Below are positions 8,181-17,499 of a stretch of 34,466 nucleotides of DNA, piece by piece. Each line of letters begins with the position of its first letter. The first letter of the stretch is position 1. Below the pieces are notes generated by a model that was given only the letters and a program-made list of their open reading frames with translations, ran no database searches and was not told where the DNA came from. Both the position numbers and the translations under genes were made by a program. The DNA is taken from contig CACJUL010000012.1 of assembly GCA_902596585.1 (NCBI GenBank), forward strand, positions 1-34,466, in the 5' to 3' direction. This DNA is from an uncultured Prochlorococcus sp. (GTDB taxonomy: Bacteria; Cyanobacteriota; Cyanobacteriia; PCC-6307; Cyanobiaceae).

Positions 8181-8733
8181 CAAAGAAATTATTTAGAAGG
8201 CCTTCATTTTTTAGTTTAATAAAACATTCCTTGAGGATTATTGCATCATAGAGTGCATTGTGCCTTTTGTTCGAGGTATAATTCCTGACAAAATATTCTC
8301 TATCAATATCAGTTTTTATACCAGCAACCATAAATAATGTATTTAGGTCAAAATGTGAGTTGTGATTTAAATAATCAGGTAAACAATGTAATGAATGAAA
8401 ATATTTAAGATTAAATTTTGAATATTTCCATAACTCAAATAATAAAATTAAATCAGCGCCTTTACCTGCCGAAACTAAGTGTATTTTTTCTCCATTTGAA
8501 TAGTTTTCAAGCCATTCTGAAACTAATTTAAATGCTTCTTTAGAGGATATACTTTTAGTTGAATCTATTTGATTTAGGACATTTTCCCTAAGCCATTCTG
8601 TTACTTGATTTTCAGAATAATCATTTAATGAAACATATAATTGATCCCCCTCTAGATTTACTAGACCTAATGAAACAAGTGTTGTTAATGCATGCTCTCC
8701 AGTAAATTCTGCATCTATAAATACAATCTTCAC
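8170..8733 (-). CDS. DEDDh-type 3'-5' exonuclease-like protein
   Basis: Predicted RNase H-fold nuclease of 187 residues, first gene of the five-gene operon. All DEDDh residues can be placed: FIDAEFTG (Asp7, Glu9), SAGKGADLILL (Asp94) and RHNALYDAIILKE (His158, Asp163). The size and motif style resemble stand-alone exoribonuclease-like proteins such as the Rv2179c family rather than DnaQ proofreading subunits. The start is GTG at 8733; no ATG is available before FIDAEF. Its overlap with a sugar-type kinase gene ties it to a carbohydrate operon, which is odd for a nuclease. It could act on a nucleotide-linked intermediate or regulate RNA; no function is claimed. Confidence 0.75.
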   Translation of the reverse strand: MKIVFIDAEFTGEHALTTLVSLGLVNLEGDQLYVSLNDYSENQVTEWLRENVLNQIDSTKSISSKEAFKLVSEWLENYSNGEKIHLVSAGKGADLILLFELWKYSKFNLKYFHSLHCLPDYLNHNSHFDLNTLFMVAGIKTDIDREYFVRNYTSNKRHNALYDAIILKECFIKLKNEGLLNNFFDAK

Positions 8734-8901
8734 TTTAAATATATTTAACCGATTAATCTGACATTATATTAATATATTAATCATAATATTTAAGAGTCAA
8801 GAAATATTTATTTTTTCTTATAAAACTTTTCTATATTAAATATTTTTTTTAATACTTCTGAAAAATTTACATAGAAGTTTTTTTATTTACAAAGCATTTA
8901 C

Positions 8902-10257
8902 TTAAGTAAAAAGTTTTCTCTTTATTGGCCTTAATAGATTCTTTAATTTTATTTTTAATGAAGATTTAACCTCGGCCATTGGATCTATTGAAGAAAATTG
9001 AAAGTCTTCAATATTTTCAACGAACATATGAGCAAATAATTGCATCACTCTTTTTACTGCCTCAGGATTTACATGTCTTTTGTTTGCTTCCCATGGATTT
9101 TCGCAACCATACATAACAGTTTCATAAGAAGGAAGATAAAAAACATCTTCGGAATGATTTTTTACAAATTCGTTGGCTGCAACTCTAAGAATAGATTTTG
9201 ATAGACATGTTGCAGATACAACATGGTTCTTTTTAGAAAAAGTTTTATTAAGTGGTATTGGTGAAACAGATATAATAAATTTGATATTTGGTTTGTGTTT
9301 TTTGTAAATAGCATATATTTTTTCTAATTCCTTGATGTTATCTTCCACCGATAGATTTTTTTGTCTTAGTAGAGATGGCTCGATTTTGTGAGGCGATACA
9401 CTGGTATATTTTTCTGAATGAGCAAAAAACCATGCTTCAGTTAGACCTAAAGTCAATATAAAAACGTCACATTTCAAAAGTGCATTTTTTAATGCAATAT
9501 TATGATTTTTATAGTCCTCAATAAAGCCTTTATAATCTTTATAAAGAGGATTAGAAGTTCTGAAAGGGTCACAAATTTCACCATTATTTTCTGCAACAAT
9601 ATATTCCGGTTCCCAATATCCAAATCCTCTTTCTACCATTTGACGCATGCTAGGGGTATTAAATAAATTACCAACTCTAGCTGGACTTACTCGATAGGGA
9701 CTATTAGTTAACTTTTCTATTTTAAAATCTTTAGGTAAGTCATCTTCCTCTATTACATAATTGAATCCTGATCTCTGTAATTGATGCGCAATTGCTCTAG
9801 CAAAGCAAGATCCTGCACTTCCAACAGCAGTCTTTTTGTTGATAATGGGAAATCTTTCCCTATAAAAAACATCTTCGTAAATATTAAAGTAGTGGTCTGG
9901 ATTACCTACTTTTGTATATTGATTATTAGGCCATTGAATCACTCTTGTTTTTGCAGGATCTTTTCTTAGATAACAAAATTCATTATTTTCAACTTGTTCT
10001 GATAAATTATCTAAAAATTTTATTACATCTTTTTTAAGATTATCTTCACTATAGTTTTTATTTATCTTAATTTTAAATTTAGAATGAAATTCTTTAAATG
10101 AGGTAGGTACATTATCATTCAAATAATTTTTAATTTCATTACACCAATAAGAACTGAGCCCATCTTTTTTCAAGCCTAAAATAAACATTTTTTTGAACCA
10201 TTCTTCATTCCAAATATTTTTTTTAGAGAGATTTTTTACTAATTCTATATTTTTCAT
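8902..10257 (-). CDS. GSCFA-domain protein (SGNH-like esterase family)
   Basis: 451-residue protein of the GSCFA family, named from the motif GSCFAR seen at residues 149-154. Other family blocks are LTLGLTEAWF (269-278), SVSPIPL (330-336) and HVVSATCLSKSILR (345-358), and the C-terminus is basic. GSCFA proteins are related to SGNH/GDSL hydrolases and occur in surface glycan clusters; they are presumed esterases or transferases acting on sugars, but the reaction is not established. No signal peptide is visible. It is the last gene of the minus-strand group 13051 to 8902, 33 bases after the upstream oxygenase gene. Confidence 0.88.
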   Translation of the reverse strand: MKNIELVKNLSKKNIWNEEWFKKMFILGLKKDGLSSYWCNEIKNYLNDNVPTSFKEFHSKFKIKINKNYSEDNLKKDVIKFLDNLSEQVENNEFCYLRKDPAKTRVIQWPNNQYTKVGNPDHYFNIYEDVFYRERFPIINKKTAVGSAGSCFARAIAHQLQRSGFNYVIEEDDLPKDFKIEKLTNSPYRVSPARVGNLFNTPSMRQMVERGFGYWEPEYIVAENNGEICDPFRTSNPLYKDYKGFIEDYKNHNIALKNALLKCDVFILTLGLTEAWFFAHSEKYTSVSPHKIEPSLLRQKNLSVEDNIKELEKIYAIYKKHKPNIKFIISVSPIPLNKTFSKKNHVVSATCLSKSILRVAANEFVKNHSEDVFYLPSYETVMYGCENPWEANKRHVNPEAVKRVMQLFAHMFVENIEDFQFSSIDPMAEVKSSLKIKLKNLLRPIKRKLFT

Positions 10258-10290
10258 ATTAATTTTTAATAAATAGATCTAATTTAAATC

Positions 10291-11229
10291 TTATAGTTTT
10301 TGAGGATTATCTTCAATCTTTTCGTGACTAGAATTAAATTTCTCAGAAGTAGTAGTAAATTCTGTAGACGGGTAAATATGCATCAAACTAACTATTCTTT
10401 CATTTCCTTTATCAGTGAACCCCCCACCATGTACGCAATTATTATTAAAGCAATAAATCAAACCAGATTTTTCTGTATTAGGCTGGAAATATTTTATTGA
10501 ATTTGATTTGATAAGTTTATTTAGGTTTTCACATTTTTTTAATCTGTGATAAGTTCTATCGAAATTTTTAAGAGATGTTTTTGATTGTTTTTTAACCCAA
10601 TACCTATAGTTAAAAAAAGTCTTAGTTAATAAATTAATCGATAAATTAAGAGGGATAACTTTCATTGCGCCATTAAAACTACTCACTGGCGTATGACATA
10701 TCATTAAATTTAGACGAATTCCTGGGCCCCCATCTCCATGCCATAAAGCAGACCCTTGGGGACTCTCATCATCAGAATCTCTTTTGGATCTATATAAAGT
10801 ATGGTAATGAATTTCATAATCTGAATTGAAAATAGATTTTATAAATTTATCAACCCCATTATCAAATATTTCTATTAATTCATCTCTAAATTCAATTGAA
10901 GGTCTAAGTCTAAGTATATTTTCTTGGTCCCAGGGGTTGTCAATTTTTGAAATTTTTTTTAGGATTATTTTGCAATTTTTTTCGATTTGAATATTAGAAA
11001 ATGTAGCATATCCTAATTTTTTAAAACTATTTGTTTTGGCAGAATTTATTGAAATAGATTGATTATTCCTCAGCTTAAAAATGGTTTGAGATTTTATTTT
11101 ATGTATGGAATATTTTAATGATGCAATTTCATTCATTGGACTATTAAAGATTTTAAGCTTAAGCCAATGTCTTAATGTAAATGCTAGATTAAAAAAAAGA
11201 AAAAAATAATCTTGAATATTTTTTTTCAT
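10291..11229 (-). CDS. 2-oxoglutarate/Fe(II) oxygenase, PhyH-like
   Basis: 312-residue putative dioxygenase. The iron ligands are WHGDGG (His164, Asp166) and CVHGGG (His267), followed by NERIV (Arg278) for 2-oxoglutarate binding. Before the domain are about 60 residues with a hydrophobic start (YFFLFFNLAFTLRHWL), which might anchor the protein at the membrane. It has a simple ATG start, lies 13 bases after the fused oxygenase upstream and 33 bases before the GSCFA gene, so it is probably co-transcribed with both. It is a different subgroup from the oxygenase at 3031-3963 (GPGIRLNLMI after the HxD motif). A hydroxylating or oxidising role on a sugar is likely but the substrate is unknown. Confidence 0.8.
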   Translation of the reverse strand: MKKNIQDYFFLFFNLAFTLRHWLKLKIFNSPMNEIASLKYSIHKIKSQTIFKLRNNQSISINSAKTNSFKKLGYATFSNIQIEKNCKIILKKISKIDNPWDQENILRLRPSIEFRDELIEIFDNGVDKFIKSIFNSDYEIHYHTLYRSKRDSDDESPQGSALWHGDGGPGIRLNLMICHTPVSSFNGAMKVIPLNLSINLLTKTFFNYRYWVKKQSKTSLKNFDRTYHRLKKCENLNKLIKSNSIKYFQPNTEKSGLIYCFNNNCVHGGGFTDKGNERIVSLMHIYPSTEFTTTSEKFNSSHEKIEDNPQKL

Positions 11230-11242
11230 GTAAATTAAATAT

Positions 11243-12199
11243 CTATAGTATCTGTTTATTTTCTAAGGCTGACCATATTGGAATTTTAGAGTCTTTATAC
11301 CTTTTATTTGAGAAGAATTCATGGGCTATATATTCTGATGCTATTACAATAGCATCATATTCATTTTTTAATTTATAGCCACTTGATAATCCCTCTAAAA
11401 TTGGATAACCATATCTTTCAATTTCAGCTTCTTGATCAGTAATTTGAAGATTATATCTTTTAGAAAAAGAATCTATTAGTATTTGTTGTGCAAATGTATT
11501 TTTGTTATTACCACCACATATATATTTTAATATTCTTTTGCCATATAGTTTGTGCGACGGTAAATTATATTGATCAATATGTTCATCATAAATTAAATAA
11601 TTATCTAAATCTTTAGTTGAGGTTTTGTCTTCAATTTTGGAAATTCTAAAATCAAAAGATATTCTTGTTTTTTGGGTTGAATTAAAAGTTGATCCGTGTA
11701 AAGTTGTTGAATCGAAAAGAAAAGCACTATTTTTCGGAGGCAGAACTTCATTATCTTTTTTAGTTATTTCTTCTGAAATTCTTTTTAAATCATCTAAACT
11801 AAAAGTTGAGCTATGTATATTATTTTGTATAACTTTTTTATGATCTGCATAGAATGTAGCACCAGAAATAGAATTTAAAATTGGGATCCATATAGTTACG
11901 GCACTTAATCCATGGCCATACCAGTAGTCGGAATGAATTGAAGTGCCATGTGAATTTGGAAAAAATATTCTTGGCGTTGGAGATGTTTGAAGACATGTTT
12001 TATATGGACTTCCATAGAATTGGGTAGCTACTTCTTTAGCAAAACTTTTATAGATTAATAAAAATTCCTCAGATTCAAAAGCATCAAAAAGAGTATTCTT
12101 TATCAAAGAAGATTTATTTTTAACTAAAGGAATTTTATTGAGGTATTTCTTTATAATTTCTTGTATCTTATTTATTTTAGGAGAACTAAAGTAATTCAA
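11243..12199 (-). CDS. 2OG-Fe(II) oxygenase fused to a LIC12192-like 'sporadic carbohydrate cluster' domain
   Basis: 318-residue protein that appears to hold two modules. The first (about 1-190) is a Fe/2OG oxygenase with SIHSDYWYGH (His89, Asp91), LHGSTF (His168) and Arg179, resembling the 'sporadic carbohydrate cluster 2OG-Fe(II) oxygenase' group. The second (about 215-314) carries QQILIDSFSKRYNLQI, IERYGYPILEGL and EYDAIVIASEY, a pattern I recall from the LIC12192-type family of such clusters, usually a separate short protein. The start is TTG at 12199: an in-frame TGA lies at 12206-12208 and no ATG lies between. It is 12 bases downstream of the epimerase gene. The reaction is unknown; the assignment of the second module is from memory of the pattern. 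Confidence 0.72.
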   Translation of the reverse strand: MNYFSSPKINKIQEIIKKYLNKIPLVKNKSSLIKNTLFDAFESEEFLLIYKSFAKEVATQFYGSPYKTCLQTSPTPRIFFPNSHGTSIHSDYWYGHGLSAVTIWIPILNSISGATFYADHKKVIQNNIHSSTFSLDDLKRISEEITKKDNEVLPPKNSAFLFDSTTLHGSTFNSTQKTRISFDFRISKIEDKTSTKDLDNYLIYDEHIDQYNLPSHKLYGKRILKYICGGNNKNTFAQQILIDSFSKRYNLQITDQEAEIERYGYPILEGLSSGYKLKNEYDAIVIASEYIAHEFFSNKRYKDSKIPIWSALENKQIL

Positions 12200-12211
12200 T
12201 ATAACTCAAAA

Positions 12212-13051
12212 TTAAAATTTTCTAGATTGTACCATATGCTTAACTATCTTATTTATGCCTTCCTCCAAAGAGATTTCGGGACTCCAAAATTGTCTAAAAT
12301 ATGGGTCTGGTTCGTTTGATATATTATTCTGTACTGAATCTTCTAACTCCCCAATTTTTATAGGTATGTTATCAAAAATTTTTGAAATTATCTTTGCTAT
12401 TTCATAAATAGAGCTCCACTTATAACTTGTAATGTCCAAATATCTTTTTTCAATAAATCTATAGTTTTGTTGAATTTCTAAAAGCCCTTTACTACAGTCT
12501 TCAGCATGCAAAAACTGTCTTTTTTCTTTGCCATTTGTACGCATTAATATTAATTTATTGGCTATTGCAGAATTTATAAAATCTGTGATTACGTGGGTTT
12601 TTTCAGGATCATTTTCTATTCCATAGGTATTCCAAAATCTAACAATATGTCCTCCAAGAATTTTCGTATAATGCTCACCTAACCTTTTTAAAGTACCATA
12701 TTCAGAATGACTCATGTTTGACATTTGAGTTGAGGCAAAAACGAAAGGTATTGAATGTTTCTCTAGATAGTTAAATGTATTTTGCATTAAGAGAAGGTTA
12801 TTATTTAGAAAACTTGTAGATTTTTGATTATTTTCTAGGTATCTTGATCCACCAACATCATATGCTAAGAAATATACGAAATCAGCCTCAGAAAATGATT
12901 TTTCTAAAAAATCTGACTGCTTTCTTAAATCATTGCTTTCACTAAGAACAATATCACATTCAATAACATTATATTTTTTGAACTTACTTAAAATTCTTGT
13001 TAACGATAAGCCTATTTGACCACTAGATCCTAAAACTAATACATTTTCCAT
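12212..13051 (-). CDS. NAD-dependent epimerase/dehydratase (extended SDR)
   Basis: 279-residue extended SDR acting on a nucleotide-activated sugar. The cofactor motif GSSGQIG (residues 8-14) is near the N-terminus, ASTQMSN takes the place of the catalytic Ser/Thr region, and YGTLKRLGE supplies Tyr-x-x-x-Lys. VRFWNTYG and RQFLHAEDC are typical of sugar epimerases. It is slightly short for the family (usually about 310). It is the first gene of the minus-strand set that continues with two oxygenases and GSCFA, and is divergent from the acyltransferase at 13282. Whether it is an epimerase, reductase or dehydratase cannot be decided. Confidence 0.83.
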   Translation of the reverse strand: MENVLVLGSSGQIGLSLTRILSKFKKYNVIECDIVLSESNDLRKQSDFLEKSFSEADFVYFLAYDVGGSRYLENNQKSTSFLNNNLLLMQNTFNYLEKHSIPFVFASTQMSNMSHSEYGTLKRLGEHYTKILGGHIVRFWNTYGIENDPEKTHVITDFINSAIANKLILMRTNGKEKRQFLHAEDCSKGLLEIQQNYRFIEKRYLDITSYKWSSIYEIAKIISKIFDNIPIKIGELEDSVQNNISNEPDPYFRQFWSPEISLEEGINKIVKHMVQSRKF

Positions 13052-13249
13052 GCTTTATTGTTGGAAACAAAAATAAATCTCTTTTCCTGATATTATACTT
13101 CACTGTTTTAAGTAAAAATTTAGTTTATAAAAAATTGAATATTTAAAAATTAAACTTAATCTATTTTTTAAAGGGATATACCTTATTTAAGACAAAATAA
13201 AAAATAAATTATCAGAAATCTATAGCAATTTTTATTCGAAATTATTAGA

Positions 13250-13255
13250 TATAAT
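13250..13255 (+). promoter_or_regulatory. Possible -10 element upstream of acyltransferase paralogue 2
   Basis: A perfect TATAAT stands 26 bases before the GTG start at 13282. No good -35 hexamer is seen at the usual distance (AATTTT at 13227-13232), so this is weak evidence in such AT-rich DNA. Confidence 0.3.
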
Positions 13256-13281
13256 TGAATGATAAAAGTAAACTTATCTAA

Positions 13282-15165
13282 GTGTCCAAGACTTTAAAGA
13301 TTGATAATTCCGCATCTAAGAGTAACTATCGCAAGGATATTGATGGTCTTAGAGCATTTGCAGTGATAGCCGTTATAATTAATCATTTTAACAAAGAATT
13401 ATTGCCTGGAGGTTATTTAGGTGTTGATATATTTTTTGTCATTTCTGGATTTGTAATTACATCATCTCTTAATGAAAGACCTAGTAAAAACTTTAAAGAT
13501 TTTATAAGCGGATTTTATGAAAGGCGATTAAAAAGATTAGTTCCAGCATTATCTGTTTTTGTTTTAATAACAAGTATATTAGTTTGTTTTTTCAATCCAA
13601 GTCCAGGAGTGGCATTAAGAACAGGAATAGCATCCTTATTTGGAATATCGAATTTATATTTACTTCAACAATCAACTGATTATTTTTCACAATCAACTCA
13701 ACTAAACGTATTCACACAAACATGGTCTCTTGGGGTTGAAGAACAGTTTTATATCCTATTCCCATTATTAATATGGTGTTCTGGTTTTGGGAGGCAAACA
13801 AAAAATGGAGAGAGGACTCTATTTTTAACTGTTTTGGGCTTAACCATTGCTTCTTTAATAGCATTTATTTATCTATATATAAATAACCAATCAGCGGCTT
13901 ATTTTTTGATGCCAACAAGGTTTTGGGAAATGTCATCAGGGTGTCTTCTTTTTTTATTGATGAAAAAAAGTCCATTGGTAAAAGAAAGATTTAAAAGCAT
14001 GCCATCATCTCTTTTGTTGCTATTGATAATAGCAATAATGTATCTCCCTTCATTTTTGGCAATAGGATCAACAATATCAGTTGTAGCTTTGACTTTCATT
14101 CTTATTGGATCTTTGACAAATAAAAAAGCTGCTTACAAAATATTAACCAACCCTAGAGTTAATTTTATAGGTCTTATTTCTTATTCTCTATATTTATGGC
14201 ATTGGGGTGTCTTATCATTAAGTCGCTGGACTATAGGCATACATTGGTGGTCATTCCCTTTTCAATTATTAGTAATTTTTCTTTTATCAGCAGCCTCATA
14301 TAAATGGATTGAAAAACCACTTAGAAATGGGATCTGGTTTGAGCGTCGTTGGAAAAATATACTCTTTATTACAAAAGTAATGTTTCTAGTCTCTTTGAGT
14401 TTAGTCGCGATTGGAAGGCCACTAAAAGGCAGACTATATACTGGTGATCCTTACAACAAATGGAATTTAAGAGGTTATGGAGAGACAAAAATTATAAATA
14501 ATATTGTTCGGCCAACTATATTTCTTTTAGGAGATAGTCATGCAGGGCATTATGGTGCAGTAATGCAATATTTATCTAATAAAGAGGATTTTAATTTTAT
14601 AATGCATCCTCAAGGAGAGGGGCTTAATATTAAAAAAGAAAAAGGAACAATAGAGCTTATACTTGCACCTCTGAGAAAATATAAAAATATTTTTAAAAAA
14701 GGAGATATCGTAATCCTCTCATCAAATATTGGAGAATATAGAGGTAAAGGAGAATTTTTGAATGCTTATAAAACTTTTATTAAAAATACAAATAAAATTG
14801 GTATGAAATATTATTTAATTTCTCCAACTCCAATATTTGATGTTTTTAAAAAAGGTGATACATGCCAAGAAGAATGGTATCGTCCTAAATGGGCAATAGC
14901 GTCAATTTGTCTAACTCAAAAAAATAAAAATGATTGGATTGATAGTAATAATGATTCATTAATATCAATTAATAAATTTCTTTTATCTAATCCGGAAGTT
15001 TCTTATATTGATACATTTTCCATACTGTGCCCCGATCAAATTTGCAGAAACCATGATAATCAGTCTTTAATGTATAAAGATGCACATCATCTGACTTCTT
15101 ATGGAGCGATGAAAATGAGTAAAGTTTTAGAAACTCTTTTGTTCTCAAATCAAGTAAATTTTTAA
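13282..15165 (+). CDS. Acyltransferase 3 with C-terminal SGNH domain (OafA-like), paralogue 2
   Basis: 627-residue membrane O-acyltransferase. The acyltransferase-3 domain starts at IDGLRAFAVIAVIINH (catalytic His at its end), includes SLGVEEQFYILF and LISYSLYLWHWG, and spans about ten hydrophobic helices. The SGNH domain follows with GDSH (Ser419) and DAHH (Asp600, His603). The start is GTG at 13282; there is no ATG before the conserved domain and no clear Shine-Dalgarno. It resembles paralogue 1 closely, with a shorter linker between domains, and is followed by paralogue 3. It probably O-acylates a sugar of the island's glycan; donor and target are unknown. Confidence 0.9.
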   Translation: MSKTLKIDNSASKSNYRKDIDGLRAFAVIAVIINHFNKELLPGGYLGVDIFFVISGFVITSSLNERPSKNFKDFISGFYERRLKRLVPALSVFVLITSILVCFFNPSPGVALRTGIASLFGISNLYLLQQSTDYFSQSTQLNVFTQTWSLGVEEQFYILFPLLIWCSGFGRQTKNGERTLFLTVLGLTIASLIAFIYLYINNQSAAYFLMPTRFWEMSSGCLLFLLMKKSPLVKERFKSMPSSLLLLLIIAIMYLPSFLAIGSTISVVALTFILIGSLTNKKAAYKILTNPRVNFIGLISYSLYLWHWGVLSLSRWTIGIHWWSFPFQLLVIFLLSAASYKWIEKPLRNGIWFERRWKNILFITKVMFLVSLSLVAIGRPLKGRLYTGDPYNKWNLRGYGETKIINNIVRPTIFLLGDSHAGHYGAVMQYLSNKEDFNFIMHPQGEGLNIKKEKGTIELILAPLRKYKNIFKKGDIVILSSNIGEYRGKGEFLNAYKTFIKNTNKIGMKYYLISPTPIFDVFKKGDTCQEEWYRPKWAIASICLTQKNKNDWIDSNNDSLISINKFLLSNPEVSYIDTFSILCPDQICRNHDNQSLMYKDAHHLTSYGAMKMSKVLETLLFSNQVNF

Positions 15166-15292
15166 AATGATTTTTATATTTTTTAGAATTAAATATTAAG
15201 GAGATTTAAATTTTGGAAATAACTAATTGTAGAAATTTAAGATTGATTAATTATCGGATATCATTTTTAATAAACCTTAATCCAATATAATT

Positions 15293-17446
15293 TTGAATTT
15301 GATTGAAAATAAAAAAAAAAGTAATCAGTACATTGCTGAAATTGATGGCCTTAGAGCAATAGCGATTATAGCTGTCATATTAAATCATCTAGGCTCTGAC
15401 ATTTTGCAAAGTGGTTTTTTAGGCGTTGATATCTTTTTTGTGATTTCAGGATATGTAATAACAAAATCAGTTTTAAAGACTCAATTTATTAATTTTTCTG
15501 AATTTATAAAATCTTTCTTTGAGAAAAGGTTCAAGAGGTTATTTCCTGCTTTATTTGTTTATGTAATATTTATTTCAATTGTCGTATGTTTATTCAACCC
15601 CTTCCCTAATGTTTCTATTAGGACAGGTTTTTTTTCGTTATTAGGACTTTCCAATTTTTACCTATTTAGGTATTCAACTGATTATTTTGCACAAGCAAGT
15701 TACTTAAATCCATTCTTAAATACTTGGTCTTTATCACTGGAAGAACAATTTTATCTGATATTTCCACTAATTATCTTATTAAGTGGATTTTTTAAAAACG
15801 ATACAAAAAAAATTTCTTTTTTGGTTACCATAGTCGCTATTTTCTCAAGCATATCTCTTTTCTTATTTTTGAAGTATTATTATGTTTATTCAAGTTTTTC
15901 ATATTTTTTAATACCAACTAGATTCTGGGAGATTGGAATTGGAGTTTTGATCTATATTTTTCATAATAATTTTGAAGACAAATTAACAAAAAAATTTTTG
16001 AAAAATTTAAATTTCACTCAGATATTTGGAACAATTCTTCTTCTTTTAATTTTTCTTTCAACAAACGAATTATCTCATATTAAAACGTTGTTTGTAGTTT
16101 TAATAACTTCATACCTTCTAATATCCTTTAGTCAGAAATCTTTTTTAAATAATGTACTTTCTAGTAAAGTGCTTGTTTATATTGGAAAACTTTCATATTC
16201 ACTTTATCTATGGCATTGGGGAATTATTTCTCTTTCATATTGGATTTATGGAGATAACAGTAATCCTTTTTCCCTTCTGTTAATAATTTTCTTTATTTCA
16301 TATCTTTCTTTTAAATATATTGAAAATCCTTTAAGAAAAATAGAATGGAAAATTTATTTTATGAGAACTTATAGAATAGTTTTATGTTTGATAACTTTTT
16401 CCTTTTTTTTCATATATTTTTTAGGTGATTCTAGACAAACAAGATATAGTTTGATTGCATTTTTTACAAGAAATAATATTGATCCAGAAAGTTTCTATCT
16501 ACCTCAGCATGTCCCTGGAACAAGTATAAATAGGAAAAATTGTCATGGAAGTATGATTGTTAATTATGAATCATTCTCAGATGTAGCAAAAAAATGTACA
16601 TATAATTATTCAAAAAATAACAAAAACCAATCTAGGAGAATTTTTCTCGCAGGTGATTCACATTCTTATGCTTTAAGAAATTTGATAGCTGACTTGTCTA
16701 ATAAATATAAAATTTCTTTTACATCAGTATCAGGGTCTATGTTCCCAAGTGATGAACGTTGGTTTAAGTCAAATTCAAAACTTTATACAAGTGATTCACT
16801 ATTAAAAGTAACTTATGATTATAAAAAATTTATTCTTAACAATGCAAAAAAAGAAGATATAGTAGTTATTTCAAATAGGATTGTCGCTGTCTACACTGAG
16901 CCAGTAAATAAATTACAAGGGAAATTGTATAGTGAGGCTTTATTTTATGACAAGGATGGCAAATCAATATCTCGCGAAAAATCTTTAGATCTTTGGTTCA
17001 AGGATTTAGAGCTGTTCGTCAATGAAGCAAAAAAAAGAAATATTTCAATTATATATGTTTTACCAGTACCTGAATTTGAATTATCTGCTCAAGCATGTTT
17101 ATTCTCAGCTGATAGGAAAAATTGTGGTGAAATAGATAAAAACCTTTTATCAAAAAAATATAAGAAGATTGATAATCATTTGAGATTTATCTCAGATAAA
17201 TATAACAACTTTTCTCTTATTGATCCTTTTAAAGAACTTTGTAACGAAAAAAAATGCTTTATGAGTGGAATATCTTTTGATAATACTAGAAAGGTTTCTT
17301 ATTACAACGATAATAATCATTTATCTTTAACTGGATCGAAAAAATTGTTCAATCAATTTGATGATATTTTTAAAAAACTTTTATCCTTTGATATTGATAA
17401 TTTTGATAATGTTAACTCCTTTTTGGAAAAAAAAGTTAAATTCTGA
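15293..17446 (+). CDS. Acyltransferase 3 with C-terminal SGNH domain (OafA-like), paralogue 3
   Basis: 717-residue member of the same family, the most divergent of the three. IDGLRAIAIIAVILNH opens the acyltransferase domain, SLSLEEQFYLIF replaces SLGVEEQFY, and KLSYSLYLWHWG is near its end. The SGNH domain shows GDSH (Ser456) and DNNH (Asp673, His676). The start is TTG at 15293 (a second TTG lies at 15299); no ATG precedes the conserved region. A TATAAT at 15286-15291 almost touches the start. It is the last plus-strand gene before the convergent fcl gene. Function as for the paralogues, with probably a different target. Confidence 0.88.
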   Translation: MNLIENKKKSNQYIAEIDGLRAIAIIAVILNHLGSDILQSGFLGVDIFFVISGYVITKSVLKTQFINFSEFIKSFFEKRFKRLFPALFVYVIFISIVVCLFNPFPNVSIRTGFFSLLGLSNFYLFRYSTDYFAQASYLNPFLNTWSLSLEEQFYLIFPLIILLSGFFKNDTKKISFLVTIVAIFSSISLFLFLKYYYVYSSFSYFLIPTRFWEIGIGVLIYIFHNNFEDKLTKKFLKNLNFTQIFGTILLLLIFLSTNELSHIKTLFVVLITSYLLISFSQKSFLNNVLSSKVLVYIGKLSYSLYLWHWGIISLSYWIYGDNSNPFSLLLIIFFISYLSFKYIENPLRKIEWKIYFMRTYRIVLCLITFSFFFIYFLGDSRQTRYSLIAFFTRNNIDPESFYLPQHVPGTSINRKNCHGSMIVNYESFSDVAKKCTYNYSKNNKNQSRRIFLAGDSHSYALRNLIADLSNKYKISFTSVSGSMFPSDERWFKSNSKLYTSDSLLKVTYDYKKFILNNAKKEDIVVISNRIVAVYTEPVNKLQGKLYSEALFYDKDGKSISREKSLDLWFKDLELFVNEAKKRNISIIYVLPVPEFELSAQACLFSADRKNCGEIDKNLLSKKYKKIDNHLRFISDKYNNFSLIDPFKELCNEKKCFMSGISFDNTRKVSYYNDNNHLSLTGSKKLFNQFDDIFKKLLSFDIDNFDNVNSFLEKKVKF

Positions 17447-17499
17447 GAGTTTGATTATATAAAGAAATAGCGATTAATTTTAAAATTATGTTTTTCGTT

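Noticed and set aside
15286-15291. TATAAT as promoter of the third acyltransferase gene
   Set aside because: It is one base from the TTG start; transcription would begin inside the gene, so it would need a leaderless or later start for which there is no evidence.
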